Positions 7,824 to 16,400 of a stretch of DNA of 23,454 nucleotides are shown here, in pieces; the first letter of the stretch is position 1, and each line of letters begins with the position of its first letter. Below the pieces are notes generated by a model. The model was given only the letters and a program-made list of their open reading frames with translations. It searched no databases and had not been told where the DNA came from. The DNA is from JBEKYD01 sp049509915 (GTDB lineage: Bacteria > Acidobacteriota > Terriglobia > Bryobacterales > Bryobacteraceae). Location of the stretch: the NCBI GenBank assembly GCA_049509915.1, contig JBEKZL010000098.1, positions 1-23,454 of the forward strand, in the 5' to 3' direction. Made by a program: the position numbers and the translations under genes.

Positions 7824-8810
7824 ATGGCCAGCCCCACCGTGCTAGTCACCGAGGTCGAGTATCGCAAGGCAGAGCCGGTCTTTGCCGGCTCTGCCGGCCT
7901 GAATTGCACGCCCGCGCCGGCGAGTGAAGATGAACTGGCCCAAGCAGTTCGCGATCGGGGCGCTCGGCACGTGGTGGTCGGCATCCAGCCTTATCGAAAG
8001 GCGCTGTACGAAGCTCTCGGGCCGGGCAGCGTGATCGCACGCTTCGGTGTCGGGCACGACGGAATCGATAAAGTTTTTGCGACGGCGCGAAGCATACTCT
8101 GTACGAACACGCCACATGTATTGGACCAGTCGGTGGCCGAGCACACGATCCTGCTCATCGCGTCCGCAGCCCGGCATTTGATGACCGTGACGTCGGAAAT
8201 GCGGAGGGCGCAGTGGTCTCCGCATGTGGGTTCTGAGTTGAGCGCGAAAACGCTGGTGTTGATAGGGACTGGTCCGATCTCGCAGGCCGTGGCGAAGATC
8301 GCTGCGTTTGGCTACGGCATGCAGGTTGTGGGCGTGGCCCGCACGCGGCGCAAGATAGTGGGGTTCCACACCGTGACCGACGACGTGAATGAGCCTCTGG
8401 CTAGCGCCGACTACGTCAGCCTTCACATCCCGGCAACACCCTCGAACGCGCACTATTTGAATGCCGCCCGTCTGGAAAGATTTCCGCGCCATGCATGGTT
8501 GATCAACACGGCCCGCGGAGCGGTGGTGGACGAACACGCATTGTATGATGCACTGGCGGAACGGCGGATCGGCGGTGCGGCTCTCGATGTTTTCGAGCGC
8601 GAACCGTACTCGCCTATCGGCACGACCCATGATTTGCGGACTCTGCCAAACGTGATCCTGACACCGCACGTCGGCAGCAGCACCTTCGAGGCAAACCGCC
8701 GCATGGCGCTGCGGGCGCTCGAAAATATCCGGTTAGCCGAGGCGCGGCAGTATGATCACATGGACCTGCTTAATCCGAGCGAAACGACCAAGAGCCCGGC
8801 AACCCTTTGA
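7824..8810 (+). CDS. D-isomer-specific 2-hydroxyacid dehydrogenase
   Basis: The 328-residue cytoplasmic oxidoreductase carries the family's catalytic triad: Arg231 in NTARGAVVDE, Glu260 in LDVFEREP and His282 in LTPHVGSS. The Rossmann nucleotide site is LIGTGPISQAV (146-156), and the second strand ends in VARTRR (171-176). Lack of an acidic residue there hints at NADP preference (inference). Enzymes of this family interconvert 2-keto and 2-hydroxy acids such as glyoxylate, hydroxypyruvate or phosphoglycerate. I chose ATG 7824 because it starts one base after the GH32 stop (TGAAATG); the open frame extends upstream inside the GH32 gene but without homology. Together with the aldolase and MFS carrier it points to catabolism of a sugar acid or keto acid. 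Confidence 0.9.
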   Translation: MASPTVLVTEVEYRKAEPVFAGSAGLNCTPAPASEDELAQAVRDRGARHVVVGIQPYRKALYEALGPGSVIARFGVGHDGIDKVFATARSILCTNTPHVLDQSVAEHTILLIASAARHLMTVTSEMRRAQWSPHVGSELSAKTLVLIGTGPISQAVAKIAAFGYGMQVVGVARTRRKIVGFHTVTDDVNEPLASADYVSLHIPATPSNAHYLNAARLERFPRHAWLINTARGAVVDEHALYDALAERRIGGAALDVFEREPYSPIGTTHDLRTLPNVILTPHVGSSTFEANRRMALRALENIRLAEARQYDHMDLLNPSETTKSPATL

Positions 8811-8874
8811 CCGTACCGGATCAATCACCGGCCGGGCATAGTGAAGTGCTCCGGGTACAAGTGGAGGAAACAGA

Positions 8875-10530
8875 ATGGTCTATCAACGACGAGAATTCTT
8901 GGGGATACTGACCGGGGGGACGAGGTCTCTTCTGCTCCAAGCCGGGAGACCCTTTCAGGAGGGCGCTCCCGCTAAGACCACGGACGTCCCCCCCGAACCG
9001 CCTCGATCGCCGGTTCAGATTTCGGTCGGAAGGCAGTTTTTCGTCGACGACTATCTGATTGAAAGCACGTCGCTGAACCGGACGTTCCATCAACCAAGGC
9101 TTTACGAAAACAACCCTGTCCTCAGACCGGAAACGGAGCTGGAACTTCACAAAGGCATGTGCCCGACCACGGTCACGTTCGAAGACGGCGTGTTCTACGA
9201 TTCCGTTGAGCGCAGGTTTAAGATGTGGTACATGGCTGGGTGGTACAACGCGAGTTGTCTGGCGCTCAGCGATGACGGGTTGAACTGGAAGCGTCCGGAA
9301 CTGGACATTGAGCCGGGAACCAATCGAATATTGCCAAAGCGCGGCCGCTATCAGCGCGATGGTGCTGCGGTCTGGCTCGACCAGAACGCCGAGGATCCGA
9401 GTGAACGATTCAAGATGTTCACTTACTTCCGAAACAAGAAGGACATCGGGTTCGTTTTTGGCGGCCTGTATCCGCCGGGTGCACCGAACGATTGGGAAGG
9501 CGGCGAGATCTACACATCTCCCGACGGGATTCACTGGACATTTAGAGCGAAAACCGGACCTTGCGGCGACAATACCGGAATGTTCTACGATCCGTTCCGA
9601 AAGGTCTGGGTCTACAGCATTAGGATGTTCAATGCTCGCGGGAGGGTTCGCGGCTATCGATCTCATCCCGACTTCGTCAAGGGCGCGACCTGGACTAATC
9701 AGGATGTCCAGTTCTGGCAGACTGCCGACGATCAGGATCTTCCGGAACCGAACCTCGGCTATCAAACCCAGCTCTACAAAGTCGGCGCCGTCGCGTACGA
9801 GAGTCTAATGATCAGCCTGCACGCGATCCACCGGGGTCCGCCGAACGAGATATGCGCGGCGGGGGGATTCCCGAAATATGTTGACTTAACTGTCGGTTAC
9901 AGCCGCGATGGCTTTCACTTCCATCGACCGGATCGACGTGCCTTTCTCGCTGGATCCCGGGTGAGAGGAACCTGGAATCGGGCTTACCTGCATTCGGCCG
10001 GTGGCGTTTGTCTGGTCGTCGGTGATGAGTTGTACTTTTACTTCGGCGCCTGGTCCGGTATTTCTCCCCGCTTGGACGGTCACATGTACGCCGGTGGTAG
10101 CACCGGACTGGCGATCTTGCGTCGCGATGGGTTCGCCTCGTTGGATGCGGGTTCGTCTGGCGGCGTTGTCACGACCCGGCCTGTTCAATTCCGTGGAAGC
10201 CATCTGTTCGTGAATTGCAATGCACCTCATGGTGAACTCCGGGCAGAGGTGCTTGATGAAAATGGCAAACCTATCGAGATGTTTTCGGCCAGCAACTGCA
10301 TTCCCATTCGTTCGAACAAGACAAGACAGGCCGTCATCTGGGAGGGCGGCCACCATCTGGGTGCTCTCAATAACCGGGCTGTCAGGTTCCGGTTCCTGCT
10401 GACGAGCGGGGAACTATACTCCTTTTGGGTGACTCCGGATCGAAATGGCGCCAGTCACGGATACACCGCTGCGGGCGGACCTGGATTTACCGAACCCACC
10501 GATACCGTGGGAGACGGTACGGCTCCATAG
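8875..10530 (+). CDS. Tat-exported FVDDYLI-family protein, copy 2
   Basis: The 551-residue product has a Tat signal (QRREFLGILTGG, 4-15), a proline-rich linker and the FVDDYLI motif at 56-62. Conserved blocks shared with copies 1 and 3 include MWYMAGW, SDDGLNWKRP, RFKMF, GPCGDNTGMFYDPFRK, VAYESLM, GTWNRAYLHSAGG and RRDGFASLDA (416-425). The C-terminal 136 residues (with GELRAEVLDENG and GASHGYTAAGG) look like an accessory beta-sandwich. A GGAGGAAA ribosome site precedes the ATG. It follows the dehydrogenase after 64 bp and is the last gene of the rightward operon, converging on the GntR gene. It is probably a periplasmic or extracellular glycan-active protein, but no activity can be assigned from the sequence. 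Confidence 0.85.
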   Translation: MVYQRREFLGILTGGTRSLLLQAGRPFQEGAPAKTTDVPPEPPRSPVQISVGRQFFVDDYLIESTSLNRTFHQPRLYENNPVLRPETELELHKGMCPTTVTFEDGVFYDSVERRFKMWYMAGWYNASCLALSDDGLNWKRPELDIEPGTNRILPKRGRYQRDGAAVWLDQNAEDPSERFKMFTYFRNKKDIGFVFGGLYPPGAPNDWEGGEIYTSPDGIHWTFRAKTGPCGDNTGMFYDPFRKVWVYSIRMFNARGRVRGYRSHPDFVKGATWTNQDVQFWQTADDQDLPEPNLGYQTQLYKVGAVAYESLMISLHAIHRGPPNEICAAGGFPKYVDLTVGYSRDGFHFHRPDRRAFLAGSRVRGTWNRAYLHSAGGVCLVVGDELYFYFGAWSGISPRLDGHMYAGGSTGLAILRRDGFASLDAGSSGGVVTTRPVQFRGSHLFVNCNAPHGELRAEVLDENGKPIEMFSASNCIPIRSNKTRQAVIWEGGHHLGALNNRAVRFRFLLTSGELYSFWVTPDRNGASHGYTAAGGPGFTEPTDTVGDGTAP

Positions 10531-10589
10531 GCGGAGTCGTTCAGCGAGTGGCGGGGCACGTCACGCAAGGGAGCTGGCAGCCAGGGGAG

Positions 10590-11339
10590 TTAGGATTTTC
10601 GGTCCGCGGCCGCCACACCGGTTGCCTTGCGGCGGGGCAGCTTGGAAAATGCTGCCAGGCGTGCTTCGGTCAATCCGAAGTAGGGTTCCATGCGCTGCAG
10701 CACTTCTTCCATGCGGTAGCGCGTATGGCGGCGCATTGCGGCATCGGCGGCATTAGGGTCGCCGGAGATCAACTCCTGAGCGAGCTGCGAGTGCCAACTG
10801 GCCGGCGGCTGCTGATTGCCAAGGGCCGTGTCATACAGCCAGTTGAAAACTAGAACCTGGTTTTTCTGCACGGCCTGACACAGCTCCTCGCAACCGGTGC
10901 ACTCGGCGATGCGCATATGGAAGCGCATATGGAAGCGGTGGACCTCGAAAACGCGCTCGCGATCCTCATTGGGACGCATCAAGGCGTATAGGCCGTCCAA
11001 CTGGCTCGCCAGCCGCTTGATCTCTTCGCGCTCGTCGAAGCTGGACTTCTCGGCGAAGATTCGGGCTGCTTGCGATTCCAGGGCCTCGCGGAGGATGTAG
11101 TGGCCGCGGATCGCATTCGCGGTCGGAATCCGGACGCGCGTGCCCACACGCGGACGGCTCTCCACCAGGCCGTCGTTTTCCAGTCGCTGCAGCGCATCAC
11201 CGATCGGGACAATGCTGATACCCATTTCTTCCGCCAACGCCCGGCGCGTAAGCCCGGTGCCGAATGGAAGCTCGCCACGGAGGATACGGTCGCGAATCGA
11301 CAGGTACGCATGTTCGGTCAGATTTCCTTGGAATGTCAT
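10590..11339 (-). CDS. GntR-family transcriptional regulator with FCD ligand domain
   Basis: The 249-residue protein has an N-terminal winged helix-turn-helix (about 10-70, including LTRRALAEEMGIS and LENDGLVESRPRVGTRVR). A C-terminal all-helical FCD domain follows (about 78-220), as in the FadR subfamily. Likely metal/ligand histidines are His137, His141, His183 and His205; His137 stands where an Asp is common. FCD regulators generally sense carboxylic acids, often an intermediate of the pathway they control. AGAGGAA lies just upstream of the ATG. The gene converges with the FVDDYLI copy 2 gene and diverges from copy 3, so it sits in the middle of the locus as its natural regulator. A 12-bp tandem duplication lies in the FCD helix that carries His137 and His141. 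Confidence 0.92.
   Translation of the reverse strand: MTFQGNLTEHAYLSIRDRILRGELPFGTGLTRRALAEEMGISIVPIGDALQRLENDGLVESRPRVGTRVRIPTANAIRGHYILREALESQAARIFAEKSSFDEREEIKRLASQLDGLYALMRPNEDRERVFEVHRFHMRFHMRIAECTGCEELCQAVQKNQVLVFNWLYDTALGNQQPPASWHSQLAQELISGDPNAADAAMRRHTRYRMEEVLQRMEPYFGLTEARLAAFSKLPRRKATGVAAADRKS
10911..10934. repeat. perfect 12-bp tandem duplication inside the GntR gene
   Basis: GCGCATATGGAA occurs twice back to back (10911-10922 and 10923-10934). On the coding strand it yields RFHMRFHM, a four-residue repeat (137-141 region) in the helix that supplies putative metal ligands of the FCD domain. Confidence 0.85.
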
Positions 11340-11359
11340 GCAGTTCCTCTGTGAGCTTA

Positions 11360-11388
11360 CAGCAATTTACATGCGGCCGCAATTACTG
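11360..11388. promoter_or_regulatory. dyad symmetry upstream of the GntR gene, candidate autoregulatory site
   Basis: CAGCAATT (11360-11367) and AATTACTG (11381-11388) are inverted arms with one mismatch, separated by 13 bp that contain the palindrome GCGGCCGC. The element begins about 20 bp upstream of the regulator's ATG, where a self-regulating GntR protein would bind. It differs from the TGAGATATCA sites at 4703-4758, so at most one of the two is likely to be the GntR operator. Confidence 0.35.
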
Positions 11389-11674
11389 GAATATCAGGCT
11401 ACCTCACGGTCTAGACATGCCTCTGCCAAGGTCACTGGGCCGCCGTCGCAGGCTCGTTGGTCCGGAAACGCGAGCTGCGGTACTGGCGCTCAATTTGAGT
11501 ATTTCTATGAGTTTCCTCTGAGTTTTCACGCTTCTACGACGGGTTCGAAAACCCCATTGACGTGTCGAAACCGGAGAGCGGAACCACCCGGGCCGCTACA
11601 CCGAATAGTTCACGGGCGATTCATTATCAGTAACATACAACATGGGCGGGAAGTGAGTGCGCCCACGTCGCTGT

Positions 11675-11716
11675 TCCGCAGATTTGCGGAGAAGTTGCCG
11701 GGCCTATGAGAGGCCC
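11675..11716 (+). other. two consecutive perfect short hairpins
   Basis: TCCGCA-GATT-TGCGGA (11675-11690) and GGGCCT-ATGAG-AGGCCC (11700-11716) are perfect 6-bp stems nine bases apart. Neither is followed by a T-run, so they are not classical terminators. They end ten bases before the 15-bp tandem repeat. They could be protein sites or structure in a longer transcript. Confidence 0.4.
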
Positions 11717-11725
11717 TGGGAAAAC

Positions 11726-11755
11726 GCCATAAATATTTGTGCCATAAATATTTGT
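11726..11755. repeat. perfect 15-bp tandem repeat next to a promoter
   Basis: GCCATAAATATTTGT occurs twice without a gap (11726-11740, 11741-11755). It ends two bases before the -35 box at 11758. Each copy includes the AT-rich palindrome AAATATTT in otherwise GC-rich DNA. The position suits activator binding sites or an UP-like element. Confidence 0.7.
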
Positions 11756-11757
11756 GC

Positions 11758-11786
11758 TTGACAATACTTTAGCGAAGGTGTAAGCT
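11758..11786 (+). promoter_or_regulatory. promoter for FVDDYLI copy 3 and TonB receptor 1
   Basis: A perfect TTGACA (11758-11763) is followed after 17 bp by the weak -10 TAAGCT (11781-11786). The start codon is at 11805, giving a very short leader without an obvious Shine-Dalgarno. A weak -10 beside a tandem repeat suggests activator dependence (inference). Confidence 0.5.
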
Positions 11787-11804
11787 GCCGCTAAGATTTG
11801 ACTG

Positions 11805-13475
11805 ATGTATCAGAAAATCAGATCTCGTCGCAGCGTCCTCAAAACCCTTGCCGCCACGCTGGGCGCCGCACCTAGTGTGCGCGCCAAACCTTTACCAGAG
11901 CCCATTTCCGTCGATATCGGTCGCCAGTTGTTCGTCGATGATTACCTGATTGCGCAGACCACCCTCCGGCGCACCTACCACAAGCCGCAACTCGCCGCCA
12001 CGAATCCGGTGCTGAAGCCGGAGACTCCCCTGGAAATGAACAACGGGTACTGCCCCATGGCTTGCCCTTTCCAGGATGGGCTCTTTTACGACCCCAAGGA
12101 TCGTCTTTACAAGATCTGGTATTCCGCCGGGTGGATGGACGGCACCGCCTACGCGTACAGCGAAGACGGGTTGCATTGGGTGCGCCCGAACCTGGACATC
12201 GAGCCAGGCACCAATCGTGTGCTCCCACGCCGCGATCCTTACCAGCGCGATGGGTGTGGCGTCTGGCTGGATCAGACCACTTCCAACGCGCGCGAGCGCT
12301 TCAAGATGTTTGTTTATCACCGCCAGCGCGATCCGCAAGAGTTCCGCTACGGCGTGCCCTACACAGGCAGAACCCTGTCAGATGGTGGCTCGATCTATAC
12401 GGCCCCGGACGGCATTCACTGGACCGAGCGTAAAGCCACCGGTCCCTGCGGAGACAACACCAACTTCTTCTACAACGCTTTCCGCAAAACCTGGTTCTAC
12501 TCTATCCGAACTAGCGGCGACCACGGGGAATATGTCGGGCCGGGGGACGCGCGCGAACTTTCCCGTATGCCTGCTCCACCCCCCGCCCCCCGTGTCCGCA
12601 GCTACCGCGAGTGCGCCGACTTCGTGGAAGGTGCGAGCTGGACGAAAAAGGACGTGATCTTCTTTGCCTCTGCCGACGACCGCGATCTGCCCGACCCTGC
12701 CCTCGGGTACAAAACTCAGCTCTACAACGTGGACGCGGTTGCTTACGAGAGCCTGATGCTCGGTGTCTTTGCCATCCACAGAGGTCCTCCTAACGACATC
12801 TGCGAGAAAGGGGGATTTCCAAAGATCACGGACCTCGTGCTAGGTTTCAGTCGAGATGGGATCCACTGGGACCGCCCCGACCGCACTGCGTTCCTCGCCT
12901 GCTCTCGGCAGCCCGGCACCTGGAACCGCGGCTACCTGCATGCGGCCGGCGGCGTCTGTCTGATCGTGCACGATGAGCTGCGTTTCTACTTCGGCGCATT
13001 CTCGGGAATATCGCCGCGCCTGAAAGGTCATCTGTACGCCGGCGGCAGCACCGGCCTAGCCATTCTGCGCCGTGACGGTTTCGCTTCTATGGACGCCGGT
13101 CCGGAGCTTGCCTCTCTTGTCACCCGGCCGATCGTCTTCAGCGGGCGCTATCTGTTCGTCAATGCGGAAGCGCAGGCAGGACAGTTGACGGTCGAGCTCC
13201 TGGGAGACGATGGTCGGGTGATGTCCCCGTTCACTTCCGCCAACTGCCGGCCCGTGCGCGGCGGCGGCGCCTGCCAGCGCGTTTCCTGGCATGGCGCCGA
13301 CGATCTGTCCGGGCTGCGCCGGCGCCCGGCCCGCTTGCGTTTCCAGCTCACGAATGCTCGTTTGTTTTCGTTTTGGATAACCTCGGATTCCTCCGGTGCA
13401 AGCCACGGATATGTAGCTGCCGGCGGCCCAGGCTTTAGCGGTCCAACCGATGATGTCGGTCAAAAGCGGGTCTGA
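11805..13475 (+). CDS. Tat-exported FVDDYLI-family protein, copy 3
   Basis: The 556-residue protein has a Tat-like signal (SRRSVLKTLAATLGA, 7-21) and FVDDYLI at 43-49. It shares long blocks with copies 1 and 2, for example VLKPETPLE, SEDGLHW, GPCGDN, GTWNRGYLHAAGG, RRDGFASMDA (422-431) and GASHGYVAAGGPGF. It carries an extra proline-rich insertion of roughly 25 residues (MPAPPPAPRVRSY region) absent from the other copies, likely a surface loop. The C-terminal part is again a probable beta-sandwich. Only 24 bp and a strong AAGGAGG separate it from the TonB receptor gene, so the two form an operon, a sign that the protein acts on ligands of that receptor. Exact activity is unknown. Confidence 0.86.
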   Translation: MYQKIRSRRSVLKTLAATLGAAPSVRAKPLPEPISVDIGRQLFVDDYLIAQTTLRRTYHKPQLAATNPVLKPETPLEMNNGYCPMACPFQDGLFYDPKDRLYKIWYSAGWMDGTAYAYSEDGLHWVRPNLDIEPGTNRVLPRRDPYQRDGCGVWLDQTTSNARERFKMFVYHRQRDPQEFRYGVPYTGRTLSDGGSIYTAPDGIHWTERKATGPCGDNTNFFYNAFRKTWFYSIRTSGDHGEYVGPGDARELSRMPAPPPAPRVRSYRECADFVEGASWTKKDVIFFASADDRDLPDPALGYKTQLYNVDAVAYESLMLGVFAIHRGPPNDICEKGGFPKITDLVLGFSRDGIHWDRPDRTAFLACSRQPGTWNRGYLHAAGGVCLIVHDELRFYFGAFSGISPRLKGHLYAGGSTGLAILRRDGFASMDAGPELASLVTRPIVFSGRYLFVNAEAQAGQLTVELLGDDGRVMSPFTSANCRPVRGGGACQRVSWHGADDLSGLRRRPARLRFQLTNARLFSFWITSDSSGASHGYVAAGGPGFSGPTDDVGQKRV

Positions 13476-13499
13476 TAGTTCAATAAGGAGGTTTTTTGT

Positions 13500-16400
13500 A
13501 TGTTGCAGATTCAGCTAGAGAGAACTTCCCTGTGTATTCGTGTGCTCTTGATTCTGCTGCTCGCAGCAACGATGCACGCGCAGACCCAGACGGCATCAGT
13601 CACGGGGACCGTCACCGATCCTACGGGCGCAGTCATTCCCAATGCGGTCATTACCCTGGTCAATACCAGCACCAACATCAAAGTGGACGGCCACGCCAAT
13701 GAAAACGGCATCTACCTCATTTCCTTCTTGAACCCGGGGCCATACACTTTCACGGCCGAAGCACCCGGAATGCGCGGCTATACCCGTACGCTCCAACTGG
13801 TAACGGGCCAAGTCCTGCAGTTGGATTTGGCCATGGAGCTGGGACAGGCTGCCAACGCCATTACGGTGACTGCCGCCACTCCCCTGCTGCAATCGGCGAA
13901 CTCGGATATCAACTCGCTGGTCGAGAATTCGTTCATTAAGGACATGCCCATGGAAAGTGATCGTGCCGGATCTTTAGTCCGCCTGCTTCCCGGTGTCGCC
14001 TTCCAACAAGAGGAGACGTTTGAGCCGCAACTCGACTTTTCCCTTGCCGGCGGCCCGGCCCGCAGTAACGAGTACAGGCTAGACGGTGGCAGTGTTACTC
14101 TTAACGCCCTGCTCACCCGAACCATCGAGTTTAATCCGCCAGTGGAGGCCACACAGGAACTCCAAGTCGAGGTGAATGCGTACCCCGCCGAGTACGGTCA
14201 CGCCATTGGCGGTGTCTTCCACCTCACCACAAAGTCAGGGACGAATCAATTCCATGGAAACATTTACGAAAACCTCCGGAACAACGATTTCGATGCGCGC
14301 AGTTTTTTTGCGCCCTCTATCCCGGTACGCCATTACAACGTATTCGGAACCGAGGTAGATGGGCCGATCCGCAAAAACAAAACCTTCTTCATGGTGTCCT
14401 ACGAAGGTACCCGCCGCGTGGACGGAGAGACCAGGACCTACAGTTATCCTTCGCCGCAGGAAGTGGCCGGCAACTTCTCCGATCAATCCGGGACCCTGAT
14501 GGACCCGCTCAGCAAGACCCCATTTCCAGGTAATGTCATTCCACCTTCCCGTATGGACCCGGTCGGAGCGAAACTGGCCGCTCTCTACCCAGCTCCTAAC
14601 GTTGCCGGCGCCAAGCCCGGTGCGAACAACTTCATCGCCAATACTGCCGACCATGGCAGCCAAGACAGTTATCTCGCGAAAATCGACCACACCTTCAGAG
14701 AGCAGGATCGCGTCGCTTTCCGTGGCATCTTTTATCCGGCAGTGGACTCCTTGGGCAATGCTGCCCCCCTTCGGGCCATAGACATCTACGCCTTGACGGA
14801 AACATTCCACTTGTGGAATCTGGGCCCTAGTTGGTACCACACTTTCGGCCCGACGCTCTTTAGCGAGGCTCATTTCACCTATTCCCATCGCGATGGCGCT
14901 TTCCCTCAAGGCGTAAGTTACAACGTGGTTAACCAGGTAGGTCTGACCGGTGTTCCCAATGGCATGCCTGAAGTCGACGTGACCGGGGAGACTTCGCTCG
15001 GCGCAAGCGGCGAGGGCCCATCAAAGAGGCTACTCTCGCCCCAGATCACCGAGAGCACCACGGAAGGATTGACGTGGTTAAAGGGCAAGCACAACGTGAA
15101 ATTTGGAGGTGAATGGGTTCGCAGCCTGAATCACGACGATTGGTACGGCACCCCGTCGGGTGACTACGCATTCAATAACGTAGCTACCGGAACCAGTACC
15201 GGTCTAGCCGCGTTGGAGCTGGGATGGGTTAACACAGCGGCCGTAGTTACTAGCAACACCTGGACGCGAACTGACTATCTGGCGGGTTATATCCAGGACG
15301 ATTGGAAACTAAGTTCGCGACTCACCCTCAATATTGGGTTGCGATATGACTTTTCCACGCCCCGCTGGGAGATTCACAACCAGCAGTCCGGCTTCAATCC
15401 CGCGGCTATTAATCCGGTATCGGGAACCCGCGGAATTGTCACCTTTGCCGGCGTCAACGGCGTCTCGAAGTATGCCAACAATTTCGAAACTAACGATTTT
15501 GGTCCCCGTTTTGGGTTTGCCTGGCGGGCGCCTAAAGACTTCGTGGTTCTGCGCGGAGGATACGGACTCATCTACGGCGCCATTTACGATGCCTCTCTCG
15601 GCCGTGCCCTGGATGCCGGCTACACCGATCAGCGCAACTTCACCTCGCCGGATAACGGTGTCACGCCGGCGTTCACCCTGCAAAACGGCATGCCCCAGCC
15701 GGACTTGGGCGCCCAGGGTCCTGGATTTGGCGCTGTTCCCGTTGGCCAGAAGACAATTTTCACTCCGGACTTTATCGATCAGAATCACCGCACTCTTTAC
15801 GCCCACCACTTCAATGCAAGCTTGCAACGGCAACTCACCGGTACCATGCTCCTGGAGTTGGAATACCTTGGCAATATGGGCCACCACTTTGGCGATGGCG
15901 ACACCGTCAGTATCAATGAGATCCCACCGCAACTGCGGGGCACGACTCAGAGTCAGCTTCTCCGCCCGTTCCCCCAGTACACTGATGTCACCTGGCGCGC
16001 GCCGAACTGGGGGAATTCGACTTACAATGCGCTTAACGTCAAAGTGGAAAAGCGCTTCTCGAACGGTTTGAATTTCTTAGCCACTTATACATGGTCGAAG
16101 TTTCTCACGGATATGGAATCCAGCAATGAAATCGCCGGGGCCTCCGATCAGGGCCAACAGAGCTATTACGCGCGGCATCTTGATAAAGGTCTGTCCGGAA
16201 ACGATATGCGCAATCGTTTTGCGACCAGTGCCGTCTATGAGCTGCCCATTGGAAAAAACAAGCTGCTGCGAATGAATAATTCCGTTTTCGACCGAATAGC
16301 CGGTGGATGGAGCGTCGGAGTGATCTCCGAGATACGTTCCGGCTCGCCCTACTCCGTCTACATGCAGACCAACGATCTGGAAGCTTTTTCCCCGGGACAG

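Larger units (their letters stand above)
11340..11725. other. long intergenic region between GntR and FVDDYLI copy 3
   Basis: I see no credible gene here; the open frames lack ribosome sites and family features. The region does hold structured elements, listed separately: a 29-bp dyad next to the GntR start and two consecutive hairpins at 11675-11716. The adjacent direct repeat and promoter follow at 11726-11786. Confidence 0.6.

Noticed and set aside
8821..9765. 314-residue minus-strand frame
   Set aside because: Antisense to FVDDYLI copy 2, which is supported by homology to two other genes here.
11140..11709. 189-residue plus-strand frame across the GntR start and intergenic region
   Set aside because: Overlaps the GntR coding region antisense and shows no family motif or initiation signal.
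11700..11716. GC-rich hairpin as a rho-independent terminator
   Set aside because: No T-run follows and no gene ends shortly upstream on either strand.
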